From the NCBI RefSeq assembly GCF_020515625.1, contig NZ_JAIWPJ010000001.1, positions 124,001-188,000 of the forward strand: a stretch of DNA of 64,000 nucleotides, in the 5' to 3' direction. Source of the DNA: Natrinema amylolyticum. Lineage in GTDB: Archaea; Halobacteriota; Halobacteria; Halobacteriales; Natrialbaceae. Shown piece after piece: positions 1-8,852 of the stretch. A model generated the notes under the pieces. It ran no database searches, had not been told where the DNA came from, and worked only from the letters and a program-made list of their open reading frames with translations. Both the position numbers and the translations under genes were made by a program. Positions within the stretch are counted from its first letter, which is position 1. Every line of letters starts with the position of its first letter.

Positions 1-378
1 CATCAGGTCGGCTTCAAGATTGGAAAGCGTAGTGTTCCAAATGATGCCCCAGACCGGTGGGGAGATGATTTTGCGCTTGTCGCAGCGGATGTTCTACCGC
101 GGATGCGCCCTGGACCACGCCTAGATTACCGTGCGGAAGTAGCTTATCGCTTCCAGAAACATGATCATGAGCCTCCGAAACGCCGGAAAGGAAAACGATA
201 CCGGACGGAAGCAGAATCTCGTCTCGATCGGGCCTTCACTAAGGTTGCAGAAGAGTATGACAAGACCGAACCTACAATTCGAGAGGCTTGCACACGTCCA
301 TATGAGGAGGATTCACCCACTGAAGAGTTCCGCCAACATTGTATTACGATCATGGATCGGCTTTCTTCTGGCCAATAG
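1..378 (+). CDS. Hypothetical protein, C-terminal part (cut by window edge)
   Basis: The frame is open from position 1 to a TAG at 376-378, giving 125 residues of a longer protein. I do not recognise the family. The C-terminal half is rich in Lys, Arg and Glu (KRRKGKRYRTEAESR) and probably helical. Codon use is less GC-rich than in the tail genes. It lies on the strand opposite to the late operon, with the lipoprotein gene next to it in the same direction. It may be viral or host, because the left end of the provirus is not seen. Confidence 0.5.
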   Translation, partial: HQVGFKIGKRSVPNDAPDRWGDDFALVAADVLPRMRPGPRLDYRAEVAYRFQKHDHEPPKRRKGKRYRTEAESRLDRAFTKVAEEYDKTEPTIREACTRPYEEDSPTEEFRQHCITIMDRLSSGQ

Positions 379-476
379 CCCTGAGACACACTGAATTATC
401 ACAGTAATCACGCCTGACCTATCTCCCCGCTCGTAACGCCGATATTCTTATCACGAAACCGTCCAGTAGGGCTGAT

Positions 477-1013
477 ATGAATCGACGAGCGCTGTTGGTG
501 GGATCCGGAGCCGCGGTCTCGACGACCGTCGCCGGATGTGCGAGCGATCAGACCAAAGACGAAACCGGGAGTGGGAACGGCAACAGCAGCGAGGACGACG
601 GTGGCTTCGAGCATACTGGCATCGAACCAGGACCGCCGAAGATCGATGACGTCGGCCTCGTTAGCGAATGGGAGGAATACGGCGATCTCACGAGCAACGC
701 GATCGAGACCGGAACGCTGGATGCGAATCAAGTCGTCGTAGCATTCCGGTACAACGTCTATTCCCACGATGGCGAGGTCCAGTACACGACACAGGCCAAA
801 CTCTACGGACCTGACGGCAGCCGCGTTGACCGATCTTCCCGAGAAATCGAGGAGCTGACTGGGGAGGACGGGTGGATGAAGCCCGAGGTGGCAGCTCGTT
901 TCCAACCAGAAGACGACTGGTCGGCTGGCGAGTACGAGGCCGAGATCATCATGCGCGACGAGATCCTCGACGAAGTTGGCGACCCGGGAACGGGAACCTT
1001 CGAACTCGAGTAG
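477..1013 (+). CDS. Tat-exported lipoprotein at the end of the viral tail operon
   Basis: 178 aa. The N-terminus has a twin-Arg (MNRRALLVGSG), a short hydrophobic stretch and a lipobox ending TVAGC, then an acidic Gly/Asn/Ser linker, as in haloarchaeal Tat lipoproteins anchored outside the cell. The mature domain (about residues 55-178) looks like a small beta-sandwich and matches no family I can name. The gene is transcribed against the late operon and its stop lies 4 bp from the stop of the tail-tip gene, so it is inside the viral genome. A TATA-like TTCTTATC about 30 nt upstream suggests its own promoter. A lysogenic-conversion or superinfection-exclusion role is inference. Confidence 0.75.
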   Translation: MNRRALLVGSGAAVSTTVAGCASDQTKDETGSGNGNSSEDDGGFEHTGIEPGPPKIDDVGLVSEWEEYGDLTSNAIETGTLDANQVVVAFRYNVYSHDGEVQYTTQAKLYGPDGSRVDRSSREIEELTGEDGWMKPEVAARFQPEDDWSAGEYEAEIIMRDEILDEVGDPGTGTFELE

Positions 1014-1017
1014 GGGC

Positions 1018-3681
1018 TCACTTCTCCGCGAGTTCCAGACCAACTCGCCAGCGGTAGTCCTGATAACCGCCGTGTGAGAGCGACCAGCCCTGCACGAAGT
1101 ACTGTCCCGGCTCGATACTCGCCCCCGTCGGCGCTGTGATCGTTACAGTCTGCTTGCCGTCGCTGGAGTCCTCGAGACGATCCGGGCCGTCGGGGACCAT
1201 CCGCTCGACGATCGCGTCAGGTACAGTCCCCGTATCTGCGAGCAACGCTGCCTGCTCGTCGGTCAGCCGTAGCGGGAGCGTGGTGGTCCCGCCTGATGTC
1301 GTCCCGGAGCGTGAGATCTGCCCGACCTGCCTGTCCTCGAGGGCGACCGTGCCGCGATCGGTGTCGATCGACCAGGACTCACCAGCCTCGTCGACGGGAT
1401 CGAACATCGGGTCGCGATCAGAGAGCCGATGGAACGTCAGCGTGAGCTCAAAACGATCGGCAGCAACCTGCTCTTCCTCGTAGCTATTGACGTACCACTC
1501 CGATCCAGCTTGGAATGGGGGCTGCTCCGAGTCAGGTGCCTCGACGATCGTCGGAGAGTCACGGCCGGCGGAGTCGATCGCGCGGAACTGGCCGCCGTAG
1601 CCGATCTGGATGCCGAGGTCGCCGGCACGGTCGTACTGCCGCCAGTGGCCAATGTCGTCACGTGTCGCCTCAAACGACAGCGAGAGTGTTTTTGGCGTAA
1701 GCTCGGGCTCGGTCGCTTGGATCATCCGGCGACCGATCGCCCAGCCGGCGAAGTCGAATCGGACGATCGCGCTGCCAGTGCCGGTCGCCACGACCGTGCG
1801 ATCGGACGTCGCAGTTCGCGAGACCGTCGCGCCGCCGGTGCCGGACGCCAACAGAGACCGATCCGCCGTAGCTGTCCGCGAGATCGTCGCACTTCCGGTC
1901 CCACTGGCCGTTGTCGATCGCGCGCCCGTCCACTCGCGTGAGACGGTCGCCGAGCCTGATCCGGTGGCGGTGACCGTCCGGTCGAACCGAACTAAGATGC
2001 TGGTCGAATCGCTATCGTCGTTGCTCGAGGTGGTCGCAGTCTTCGATCCGTGGTCACCGACTTCGGTCGGCCACTCGAGGATGATCGTCGTCGACGTGCT
2101 CGCATCCAGGCTGACCGTTTGCGAGTCCTCGAGTGTCCCCCCGATCTCGAGCGTGATCTCTTGCTCGCCGGCCTTCCCGCCTTGGTTATCGATCTGCGTG
2201 TCGACCGTCAGCGTCTCGGTCTCGTCGATAGGACTGTTCGTCGACGAGATCGTGACGACGAAGTCCGCCGATGGTGCGTTGTGGACGTAGGTGTTGAGGT
2301 CCGATGCACCGGTATAGGCGATGTTATCGGTTCCTGGGGCCCAGGTGACTGAGTTGACGTAGGCGTAGCTTCCGCTTGCTTCAGTGAGTGTCACATCCAG
2401 CGTCCAATCGCTCGTCAGATGGACGTAGGTGTTGCTATCGTAGGAGCCGTACGCGAGATAGCTCGCATCTGGGGACCAAGCCACCGAAGTGACTCTACCC
2501 GTCGCCTGGGAGAGAGGACTGTTGGCTATCGGCGACCAGTCGCTTGTCGCGTGGATGTAGACGTTTTCATCATCTGACCCGTACGCGACATAATTCGCGT
2601 TTGGTTCCCAATCAATACTACGGACGATCCCAGTCGCCGCAGAGAGGGGGCTATCAGCTATTGGCAACCAGTCGTTCGTCGTGTGGACGTGAACGCTGTT
2701 CCCGCTAGTACCATATGAGATATAACTACTATCCGCCGACCAGGCGACCGTGTAGACACTATTTCCAGCTTGGGAGAGTGGGCTGTTGCCTATCGGCGAC
2801 CAGTCGCTCGTAGCATGGATGTAGACGTTATTGTCAGCTGACCCGTATGCAATGTAATTTCCGTCTGGTGACCAGTCCACTCCATAGACGTTACTTCCAG
2901 CTTGCGACAGCGTCTGTGAAAGCCCCCAATCAGAGACAGAATGGATGTAGACGTTATCGTCACGTGATGCGTATGCAATATATGAACTGTCGGGAGCCCA
3001 GCCGATATCTTCGATAGAGCTGCCTGCCGCCGACAGGGTCGTCGCCAGCGACCAGTCACTCGTCGAGTGGACGTAGACGTTTCCGTCGTACTCCCCATAT
3101 GCGAGGTAGGACCCGTTCGGGGACCAAGAGGTCGCGTAGCTCGTGCTGTTCGCCTCGGAAAGCGTCTGCGAGAGGGACCAGTCGGTCGACCCATGGCCGA
3201 ATCGCAATCGAACGCCCGGACTCTCCCACGGCCCCTCTGGATCGGTCGTCTTGACTCGAACGGATGTCGTCACTGACTGCTGATCCCGGAGGTTCAGCGT
3301 CGTTGAGCCAATCTCGAGTAGCTGGCCTTTGACCGCCTCGACAGGCGGTTCATCCATGTCCGAGACCAGAAACTCGACTGCCGTGTCGCTGGCGTCGTCT
3401 GCGAGATCCCAGCGGTTGCTATCGAAGATATTCTCGGCAGCATGGTCCGGTAACTTGTCCCAGTTGGGATGCTGCTCGAGGACCCAGTCGCCGAACGCGG
3501 TCCGATCGAATCGCAGGTCAGCATCGAAGATGAGGCCGTCCTCGGCAGCTTCGACGAACTCGTAGTGTTCAGTGGCGACCTCGAAGATGAACGTGTTGCG
3601 TGGCTCTCCATCACTGGTGTCCAGAAACGTCTCCGTGTGCTGGTTGCCGGGATCAACGAGATCCTCCGGATTCTCGAGCAT
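1018..3681 (-). CDS. Viral tail-tip/fibre protein with seven-bladed WD40-like propeller
   Basis: 887 aa, last gene of the late operon. Residues 1-160 form an N-terminal module. Residues about 165-467 hold seven consecutive ~42-residue units, each starting near SDW, with a central W(S/A)P(D/N) and ending NVY(V/I)H, the pattern of a WD40/YVTN-type propeller. A CARDB/Ig-like segment follows (about 470-570), then four ~20-residue repeats of the type GTGSATVSRTAT, and a C-terminal beta-rich domain (about 650-887). Position after the hub gene and a multi-domain adhesive layout suggest a host-recognition role. The N-terminus may dock to the hub. No enzyme motif is evident. Confidence 0.75.
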   Translation of the reverse strand: MLENPEDLVDPGNQHTETFLDTSDGEPRNTFIFEVATEHYEFVEAAEDGLIFDADLRFDRTAFGDWVLEQHPNWDKLPDHAAENIFDSNRWDLADDASDTAVEFLVSDMDEPPVEAVKGQLLEIGSTTLNLRDQQSVTTSVRVKTTDPEGPWESPGVRLRFGHGSTDWSLSQTLSEANSTSYATSWSPNGSYLAYGEYDGNVYVHSTSDWSLATTLSAAGSSIEDIGWAPDSSYIAYASRDDNVYIHSVSDWGLSQTLSQAGSNVYGVDWSPDGNYIAYGSADNNVYIHATSDWSPIGNSPLSQAGNSVYTVAWSADSSYISYGTSGNSVHVHTTNDWLPIADSPLSAATGIVRSIDWEPNANYVAYGSDDENVYIHATSDWSPIANSPLSQATGRVTSVAWSPDASYLAYGSYDSNTYVHLTSDWTLDVTLTEASGSYAYVNSVTWAPGTDNIAYTGASDLNTYVHNAPSADFVVTISSTNSPIDETETLTVDTQIDNQGGKAGEQEITLEIGGTLEDSQTVSLDASTSTTIILEWPTEVGDHGSKTATTSSNDDSDSTSILVRFDRTVTATGSGSATVSREWTGARSTTASGTGSATISRTATADRSLLASGTGGATVSRTATSDRTVVATGTGSAIVRFDFAGWAIGRRMIQATEPELTPKTLSLSFEATRDDIGHWRQYDRAGDLGIQIGYGGQFRAIDSAGRDSPTIVEAPDSEQPPFQAGSEWYVNSYEEEQVAADRFELTLTFHRLSDRDPMFDPVDEAGESWSIDTDRGTVALEDRQVGQISRSGTTSGGTTTLPLRLTDEQAALLADTGTVPDAIVERMVPDGPDRLEDSSDGKQTVTITAPTGASIEPGQYFVQGWSLSHGGYQDYRWRVGLELAEK
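2281..3189 (-). repeat. Seven tandem propeller-blade repeats within the tail protein gene
   Basis: Seven coding repeats of about 126-135 bp. Each encodes a (T/S)xDW start, a variable loop, a W(S/A/E)P(D/N) turn, an (I/L/V)AY(G/A)S strand and an N(V/T)Y(V/I)H end. Units 4, 5 and 6 share an extra PIxxSPLS insertion, so they probably arose by later internal duplication. Seven is the closed-ring number for WD40 propellers. Confidence 0.8.
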
Positions 3682-3685
3682 GGAT

Positions 3686-4072
3686 CTACTGCGTCGGTAG
3701 TTCGACGGTGTAGGTCACTGTCCCTTCGTCGGTATCCGAGCCGATCGTGACGGCTGCAGCCTGCAGCGATCCGTTGATCTCACCTTGGAGTGGCCCGTCG
3801 TGCATCGTTGTCGTCGACGAGGAACTCAGATGTAGTTCAGCACGCTCAAGCGTGACCGGAGCCGCGATATCGCTGTCCGACCCCGAGAGTGTGATCGTGA
3901 GATCAGTCGGGTTCGCACTCGCGTCGCCCCAGCTGGCGCGACTGTCGTTGTGGATATCGATACGAGTCTCCTCGTTGCCTGCATCGTCGATCAGTGCGAC
4001 GTGTGTCCAGCCGTTCATCGATGTGATGTACTGTCTGAGGTCGGTGAATCCTGCTGCGTTGAAGTTTGACAT
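3686..4072 (-). CDS. Small viral tail protein
   Basis: 128 aa, beta-rich and Ser/Thr-rich, between the hub gene and the propeller protein in the late operon. It ends 4 bp before the propeller gene starts. Residues about 45-125 alternate hydrophobic and polar residues, as in a jelly-roll or Ig-like domain. Its leader carries CAGAGAT shortly before the ATG, the same short element found before the capsid, tube and tape-measure genes. No family is recognised. By position it is a tail-tip or fibre-adaptor protein. Confidence 0.6.
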   Translation of the reverse strand: MSNFNAAGFTDLRQYITSMNGWTHVALIDDAGNEETRIDIHNDSRASWGDASANPTDLTITLSGSDSDIAAPVTLERAELHLSSSSTTTMHDGPLQGEINGSLQAAAVTIGSDTDEGTVTYTVELPTQ

Positions 4073-4087
4073 GGGTCTATCTCTGGG

Positions 4088-6070
4088 TTAGTTCGTACGT
4101 CCTCTGCGGAACAGCTCCGACGAGAGGATGAGGTTCAGTTCGCCTCGGTCAGCGGGTTCGGCCGTGATTGTATTCGATCCCGCTTGGAGTTCCCCAGTGA
4201 GGTCGACCGTCTCGTCCCAGCTTGAGGTATCGTCGCCGGCGATCGTCGCCACCGAGGTCCCGTTGACCGTGATCGTGACGTCCGACGGATAATATTCTGT
4301 ATTCTCAAAAGTCGTCGTCACGCCAGGCTTGAACGCCGCCTCGCTCGACGTCGTATCTTCGTTGACACCGCCGTTAGTCGTTGTACTGTCGACACCGTGG
4401 ACGTGCTGGCCATCGGCCCAGTAGCCTGCCGCGACTGCAACGTCGAGCGATCCGTATTCGGATGTGAAGTTCGTCTGCGCCTCTAACGAGTAGCTATCGC
4501 CGTTCGCGTTCTCAGGGGCCTCGAGCGCCGGGAACGGGACGGGCGCCTCGGTGATCTCACGTGCACGGATGCCGTCGGAGTCTGGATAGTAGTCGTCCGA
4601 CGAATCGTTCTTTAGACGGATGGAGAGGCTTCGAATCCCCATTCCGCTGGGACTATTCGTCGGTGTCAGCGCGCAGACAACCGCCACCTCGGACGTATCA
4701 ACCCCGAACGAACCGCTGGTTGGGACGCTCCCGATAGTCGACCAGTTGTCGTCGAGTGTCTGTGGCGAACTGTAGCCAGCCCGGCCAGTCGCGACAACCG
4801 TCTGGTAGTCGCTGTTGTTCGAACTGGTCGTGTCGACACCGTGTGCATGGCGCCAGCTGAACGCGTGCTCGTGACCGACGCTTTCGACCGGCGACCGCCA
4901 TGCGCGGCCCTGAACCGTCAGCTCGACGCGTTGCTCGTCGACGATATCGTCTGGCCACGCTGGGATCTCGAGCGTCTGGGGCGTGCCACTTTCTGCTGGA
5001 TTCCACCCACTCGTGGCTTGGGATCGGTCGACAAAGCCCTGATACCCGCGGTTGAACTTCTGGAGGTCCGTGTTGCGCTTCGCGTCGCCTTGGTTCGACG
5101 ATCGCGTCCGGGAGCGGTTCGACAGTGTGACCTCCTGGACGCGACCCTGCTCGTCCCAGCGCGTCGTCAGCGAGACAACGCGGAGCGAGCGGGAGACGTT
5201 CTCCTCGGGGTAGTCGACCGAGACCGAGTCGCCGAGCTCGAGGTCAACGCCGAAGACAGTCGCCTGGACCTCGATCGCCCGCGGCTCACCATCGTACTCA
5301 TCGACCTGGGTCTGGGCCAGTTGCTGGAGTCGGTCCTGGTCGATGATCTCCTTGTCCTCGACGCGCCGCCAGACAGGGCGCTTGCCGGCAGAGTAGTCGG
5401 AGACGACCGCCTCTGCCATCCGCTGGTCCGGACCGTCCTGCGCACCGAGTGCGAGGACGTGCGTGACCTCCTCGCGGATGTCGAGAGTCTTGGTGAACCC
5501 GTCGCCGATGTTGCTTTCGGCGGGTCCGAGGACGACGCCGCCGCGATCACTCCCGCGCCGGTCGAGGTAGTCGACCGTCCAGTCGGGGTTGTACCGGATC
5601 TCCGCGCCGGTGGCCTTCCGCTGGTCACGGATCTGCTTGCTCCTCGAGGCGTGGCTCGCCGAGTAGGAGATCGCCGAGGCGACCGTCTCGACTGTTCCGG
5701 CCGACAGCGTGTCGACCGCCGTGATCGCGTCGGAGACGATCGTACTGTCGGCGACGTTCTGATACGTCAGGTTCGCCGGCGTCGGCTCAGCATCGTTGGC
5801 GTCGGTCTCCGGACTCGAGAGTTGGACCGAGACCGTCCCGGCCTCGCTCCGCGAGTCCTCGAAGCGACCGCCGAAGACATCGACGCCGTCGACGTCGAGG
5901 AACAGTCGGTCGTTTCGCTCGTCGAGGTCGGCCTCGACGTCGTTCCAGTCCGAGCGATATACCGTCGCTTCGGCTCGTGCCTGTTCGTCTAGATCTTCGG
6001 TCCGCGACGCCCGGATGGCGTCGAGTTCCGAGACTGTGCCGTCGGTGTGTTCGATTCGTAGTGTGAGCAT
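4088..6070 (-). CDS. Tail hub / fibre protein with HxH motifs
   Basis: 660 aa. The first ~310 residues read as a tail-hub module of the gpD/Tal type: beta-barrel segments, then a helical KQIRDQRKATGAEIRYNP stretch and a DLELGDSVSVDYPEEN segment typical of hub and baseplate proteins. The second half is fibre-like and carries HEH, HAH (about residues 380-395) and HVH (about 560) motifs; in phage fibres HxH motifs line the trimer axis and bind iron. The gene follows the tape measure, as hubs do. A fused hub-fibre reading is inference from layout. Confidence 0.65.
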   Translation of the reverse strand: MLTLRIEHTDGTVSELDAIRASRTEDLDEQARAEATVYRSDWNDVEADLDERNDRLFLDVDGVDVFGGRFEDSRSEAGTVSVQLSSPETDANDAEPTPANLTYQNVADSTIVSDAITAVDTLSAGTVETVASAISYSASHASRSKQIRDQRKATGAEIRYNPDWTVDYLDRRGSDRGGVVLGPAESNIGDGFTKTLDIREEVTHVLALGAQDGPDQRMAEAVVSDYSAGKRPVWRRVEDKEIIDQDRLQQLAQTQVDEYDGEPRAIEVQATVFGVDLELGDSVSVDYPEENVSRSLRVVSLTTRWDEQGRVQEVTLSNRSRTRSSNQGDAKRNTDLQKFNRGYQGFVDRSQATSGWNPAESGTPQTLEIPAWPDDIVDEQRVELTVQGRAWRSPVESVGHEHAFSWRHAHGVDTTSSNNSDYQTVVATGRAGYSSPQTLDDNWSTIGSVPTSGSFGVDTSEVAVVCALTPTNSPSGMGIRSLSIRLKNDSSDDYYPDSDGIRAREITEAPVPFPALEAPENANGDSYSLEAQTNFTSEYGSLDVAVAAGYWADGQHVHGVDSTTTNGGVNEDTTSSEAAFKPGVTTTFENTEYYPSDVTITVNGTSVATIAGDDTSSWDETVDLTGELQAGSNTITAEPADRGELNLILSSELFRRGRTN

Positions 6071-6079
6071 CTCTAAGAA

Positions 6080-8824
6080 TTAGCGTTCGACTGCCCGCCA
6101 CCGATCCTCGTCGCGGAACTCGACCTCGGTGCCGGCCTCGGCGGCGACTTCTCCGAGTCGGTGCCGGATCGACCGGAGCTCCGCGATCAGGTCGTCAGTC
6201 CGGTCGGCCGACTGGAGCGCCTTCTCCATGTTGCTCCCAACGTCGCCGACTGCGAGCGCGTTGCCCCGTTGGACGTCGGCAGTCTGGTCCTGGGAGAGAA
6301 CCATCTCTGGTGCGTGGAGCTTTGCCCAGCCGGTCTTTTCGATCATCCCGCCGGTTGAGAGGCCGTATCCGGGGCCAGTGCCATCGTCACCGGAAATGTG
6401 ATCGTCGCGAGATGGGCCAGAGTTGCCCGACCGCTCATCCTCTTCGCGAGGATCGTCGAGTCCATAACCGGGGCTGGTCCCATCATTCCCCTCGAGGTGG
6501 TCGTCTCTATCTGGCCCTTCTGTCCCCGTGCCACCTGTGATGTTTTCGTCAGGGTCGTCAAGGTCGACCGTCCCGTCGTCATCGTCGTCGCTTCCACTGC
6601 TACCACCATCGCCAGGGCTTGGCCAGTCGATGTCGAGGTTTCCGTTAAACGCTTTCTTGACGATCTCAGGGGGCTCGGGCCAGTCGATATTGACCTCGAG
6701 AGCCTCGGTGATCGCATCGGAGATCGTCTGGAACGCAGACTTGACCTTCTCCTTCGCAGTGCTTTTGACCCACGTTGCCAGGCCGTTGAGCTTCGCTTTT
6801 GCATCACCGATGAGTGAGTCCTCCCCAGTTCCAGTGAGGTAGGCGATGCTGTTCTTGATGCCTTCGGTGACCGTCTCAAACGCACCCGCTATCAGGGATT
6901 TCCCCGTTTGCTTGAGCCACGAGACGGAATCGTTTATCATGTCCTTGACGATACTATTCCCGATGAGCCAGTTGTAGACTGCTAAGAATGGCGCTTTGAT
7001 CGCACTGGCGATAAGACCGAGAGCGCCGTTGAGAAGGCTAACTGCGGGGCCTTTGAGCCACTCAGCGATTTCGTTAAACGTCCGTTGAAGGAACCCGGCG
7101 ATCGAGTTCCAGGCCCCTCTCCAGTCTCCCGATAGGAGATCGAGGAAGACGTTGACTGCCGTCAAGAACGCATCCAGCTTGATCGTATAGAGTGTTTCAA
7201 GAGTGCCGAAAACACCCCGCAGAAGCGTGATTATATCGTTCCCAAACAGTTCCCACGCTCCTTGGATGGTGTTCAGCGTCGGCCTGATCACATATCTCCA
7301 GAGGGTGTTGAAGGCGGTCCGTGCGTTCGCGACGATCCCGTCTGGTCCCGACAGATGCTGCTGCCAGAGATCAGACGCATTGCGGATATATGGCTGGATC
7401 CCACTGTCGAACGCCACCGAAACGAAATCAGTGATGATCTCTTCGACAAGGCCGAGCGACTCTTCGACCTCTGTCTGGATCGACGAGAACGTCTCTGAGA
7501 AATCACTGTCGGCGTCAGTGAGCGGGCCAACAAGTTGGTTTTTGACTGCCTCGTCGAACGTCCCCAGAACGCCCGTGACAGCGGAGATCTCGAGCTCACT
7601 TGTCTCGCGAATCTCGCTGAACGACGTCTTGACGATGGTCTCGACAGACCCGAAGGTAGTCCGGGCCGTCCGCTCTATCTCATCTCCATGCGTTTTCCAG
7701 ATGCGTCCAGTCGACCGGAGAGCGCTCTTGACACCGCTTTCGACAGCACCGGCCCTGTCGGCGGCGATACTCGAGACTTCTCCGTAGCCGCTCTCGACAG
7801 CACCCAGAACATCATCGCCGTGCGTGGTCCACAGCTCCGTCGCACCCTCGACAGCTTCGGTGACCGTGCCGTCGAGTATCTCGGCGATCGCCCCGGCGCC
7901 CTCCTGGAACGCTTCCGATCCAGTGACGAACTCGTTGATCGACTCGACAGCGCCGGTGATCAGATCGATCACGCTGGCAAGCGGCGGCAGCAGTGTGTTG
8001 AGGAGGATCGTCCCCATCTTCGTGATCGGGGGGATCGCGTTGACCACCGCAGCGCCGAACGTCTTGAGTTCCGGCGCGAGCTCACGCGTGACCTGAAGCA
8101 TCCCCTCGAAGGCGCTGCCACCGTTGTCGGTGAGGTAGCCGATGAGGTTGCGCAGCGGCGGCAGTGCGTTCCGTGCGAGATCCATCATCGCCCCCGCCAC
8201 CTGCGGGATGACGTCCATCGCGAGATCGCCGTACTCGACCATCGCATCCCGGAACTGGTCGACCGGCCCGATCGCCTCGAGGATCCGCTCGACGAGCGTC
8301 GGGAGCGCCTCGACGGCGTCGACGAGCAGCGGACCGAAGACGTTACCCAGCGGCTGGATCAGTTCCCTGATCTCCGTCTTCGCCTCGCCGAACGCCGTCT
8401 TGAGTTCCTCCATGTGCGTGACGGCGCCGACCGCGGCGAGGCCGCCGAAGGCAGCTGCGAGACTCCCGACCCCTGCGGCCAGCGTGCCGGCGACGGCGAT
8501 CAACGGGAAGATCGTCGTCGACAGCGCTGCGAGTGCGGCCGTCGTCCCAGTGGTGACTGCGCCGAGCGTGAGGAGCGCACCCGAGAGCGTCCCAGTCGAA
8601 ACCGTGAGACCGCCGAACCGGACGCCCGCGGACGTCGCTGCACGACCAGCGCTGGACATCTCGTCTTCGACCTCATCGGCTCGGCTCTGCAGGACCTGGA
8701 GTGCACTCGAGGTGTCGATCGCCTGATCTCCGAGCCGCTCCGAGCTCTGACGGGCTGTTTCGACAGACGAGACGTAGTCGGAACTGTCGGCCGTTACTTC
8801 GGCGTGTAATGGGTTAGCTGGCAT
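6080..8824 (-). CDS. Tape measure protein
   Basis: 914 aa, the longest viral protein here, directly downstream of the tail-chaperone pair. The first ~68 residues are helical and charged. Residues about 70-140 are strongly hydrophobic and Ala/Gly/Leu-rich, and the middle is long amphipathic helix with phage tape-measure character. By the usual ~1.5 angstrom per residue this predicts a tail near 130-140 nm. The C-terminal part (about 740-830) is a very acidic linker with two copies of a DDH..GTxPGYGL unit, followed by a conserved-looking end (TGWAKLHAPEMVLSQ). The leader carries TCAGAGATTT before the ATG. Confidence 0.9.
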   Translation of the reverse strand: MPANPLHAEVTADSSDYVSSVETARQSSERLGDQAIDTSSALQVLQSRADEVEDEMSSAGRAATSAGVRFGGLTVSTGTLSGALLTLGAVTTGTTAALAALSTTIFPLIAVAGTLAAGVGSLAAAFGGLAAVGAVTHMEELKTAFGEAKTEIRELIQPLGNVFGPLLVDAVEALPTLVERILEAIGPVDQFRDAMVEYGDLAMDVIPQVAGAMMDLARNALPPLRNLIGYLTDNGGSAFEGMLQVTRELAPELKTFGAAVVNAIPPITKMGTILLNTLLPPLASVIDLITGAVESINEFVTGSEAFQEGAGAIAEILDGTVTEAVEGATELWTTHGDDVLGAVESGYGEVSSIAADRAGAVESGVKSALRSTGRIWKTHGDEIERTARTTFGSVETIVKTSFSEIRETSELEISAVTGVLGTFDEAVKNQLVGPLTDADSDFSETFSSIQTEVEESLGLVEEIITDFVSVAFDSGIQPYIRNASDLWQQHLSGPDGIVANARTAFNTLWRYVIRPTLNTIQGAWELFGNDIITLLRGVFGTLETLYTIKLDAFLTAVNVFLDLLSGDWRGAWNSIAGFLQRTFNEIAEWLKGPAVSLLNGALGLIASAIKAPFLAVYNWLIGNSIVKDMINDSVSWLKQTGKSLIAGAFETVTEGIKNSIAYLTGTGEDSLIGDAKAKLNGLATWVKSTAKEKVKSAFQTISDAITEALEVNIDWPEPPEIVKKAFNGNLDIDWPSPGDGGSSGSDDDDDGTVDLDDPDENITGGTGTEGPDRDDHLEGNDGTSPGYGLDDPREEDERSGNSGPSRDDHISGDDGTGPGYGLSTGGMIEKTGWAKLHAPEMVLSQDQTADVQRGNALAVGDVGSNMEKALQSADRTDDLIAELRSIRHRLGEVAAEAGTEVEFRDEDRWRAVER
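6360..6500 (-). repeat. Two ~60-bp direct repeats in the tape-measure C-terminal linker
   Basis: Two tandem copies encode RDDH(L/I)(E/S)G(N/D)DGT(S/G)PGYGL, separated by an acidic spacer. They are diverged at the DNA level, so the duplication is not recent. The segment is disordered-looking and acidic. Confidence 0.6.
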
Positions 8825-8852
8825 AAATCTCTGAAAATAGATCCGACGTCGA

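Noticed and set aside
1-480. Search for the left att copy of the tRNA-Met 3' end
   Set aside because: No stretch resembling the 3' exon (CCCTCCCCGGGCA) is present, so the left junction is not in the window.
408-1043. Long minus-strand frame opposite the lipoprotein
   Set aside because: Mirror frame of a GC-rich gene; the plus-strand reading has signal peptide and lipobox.
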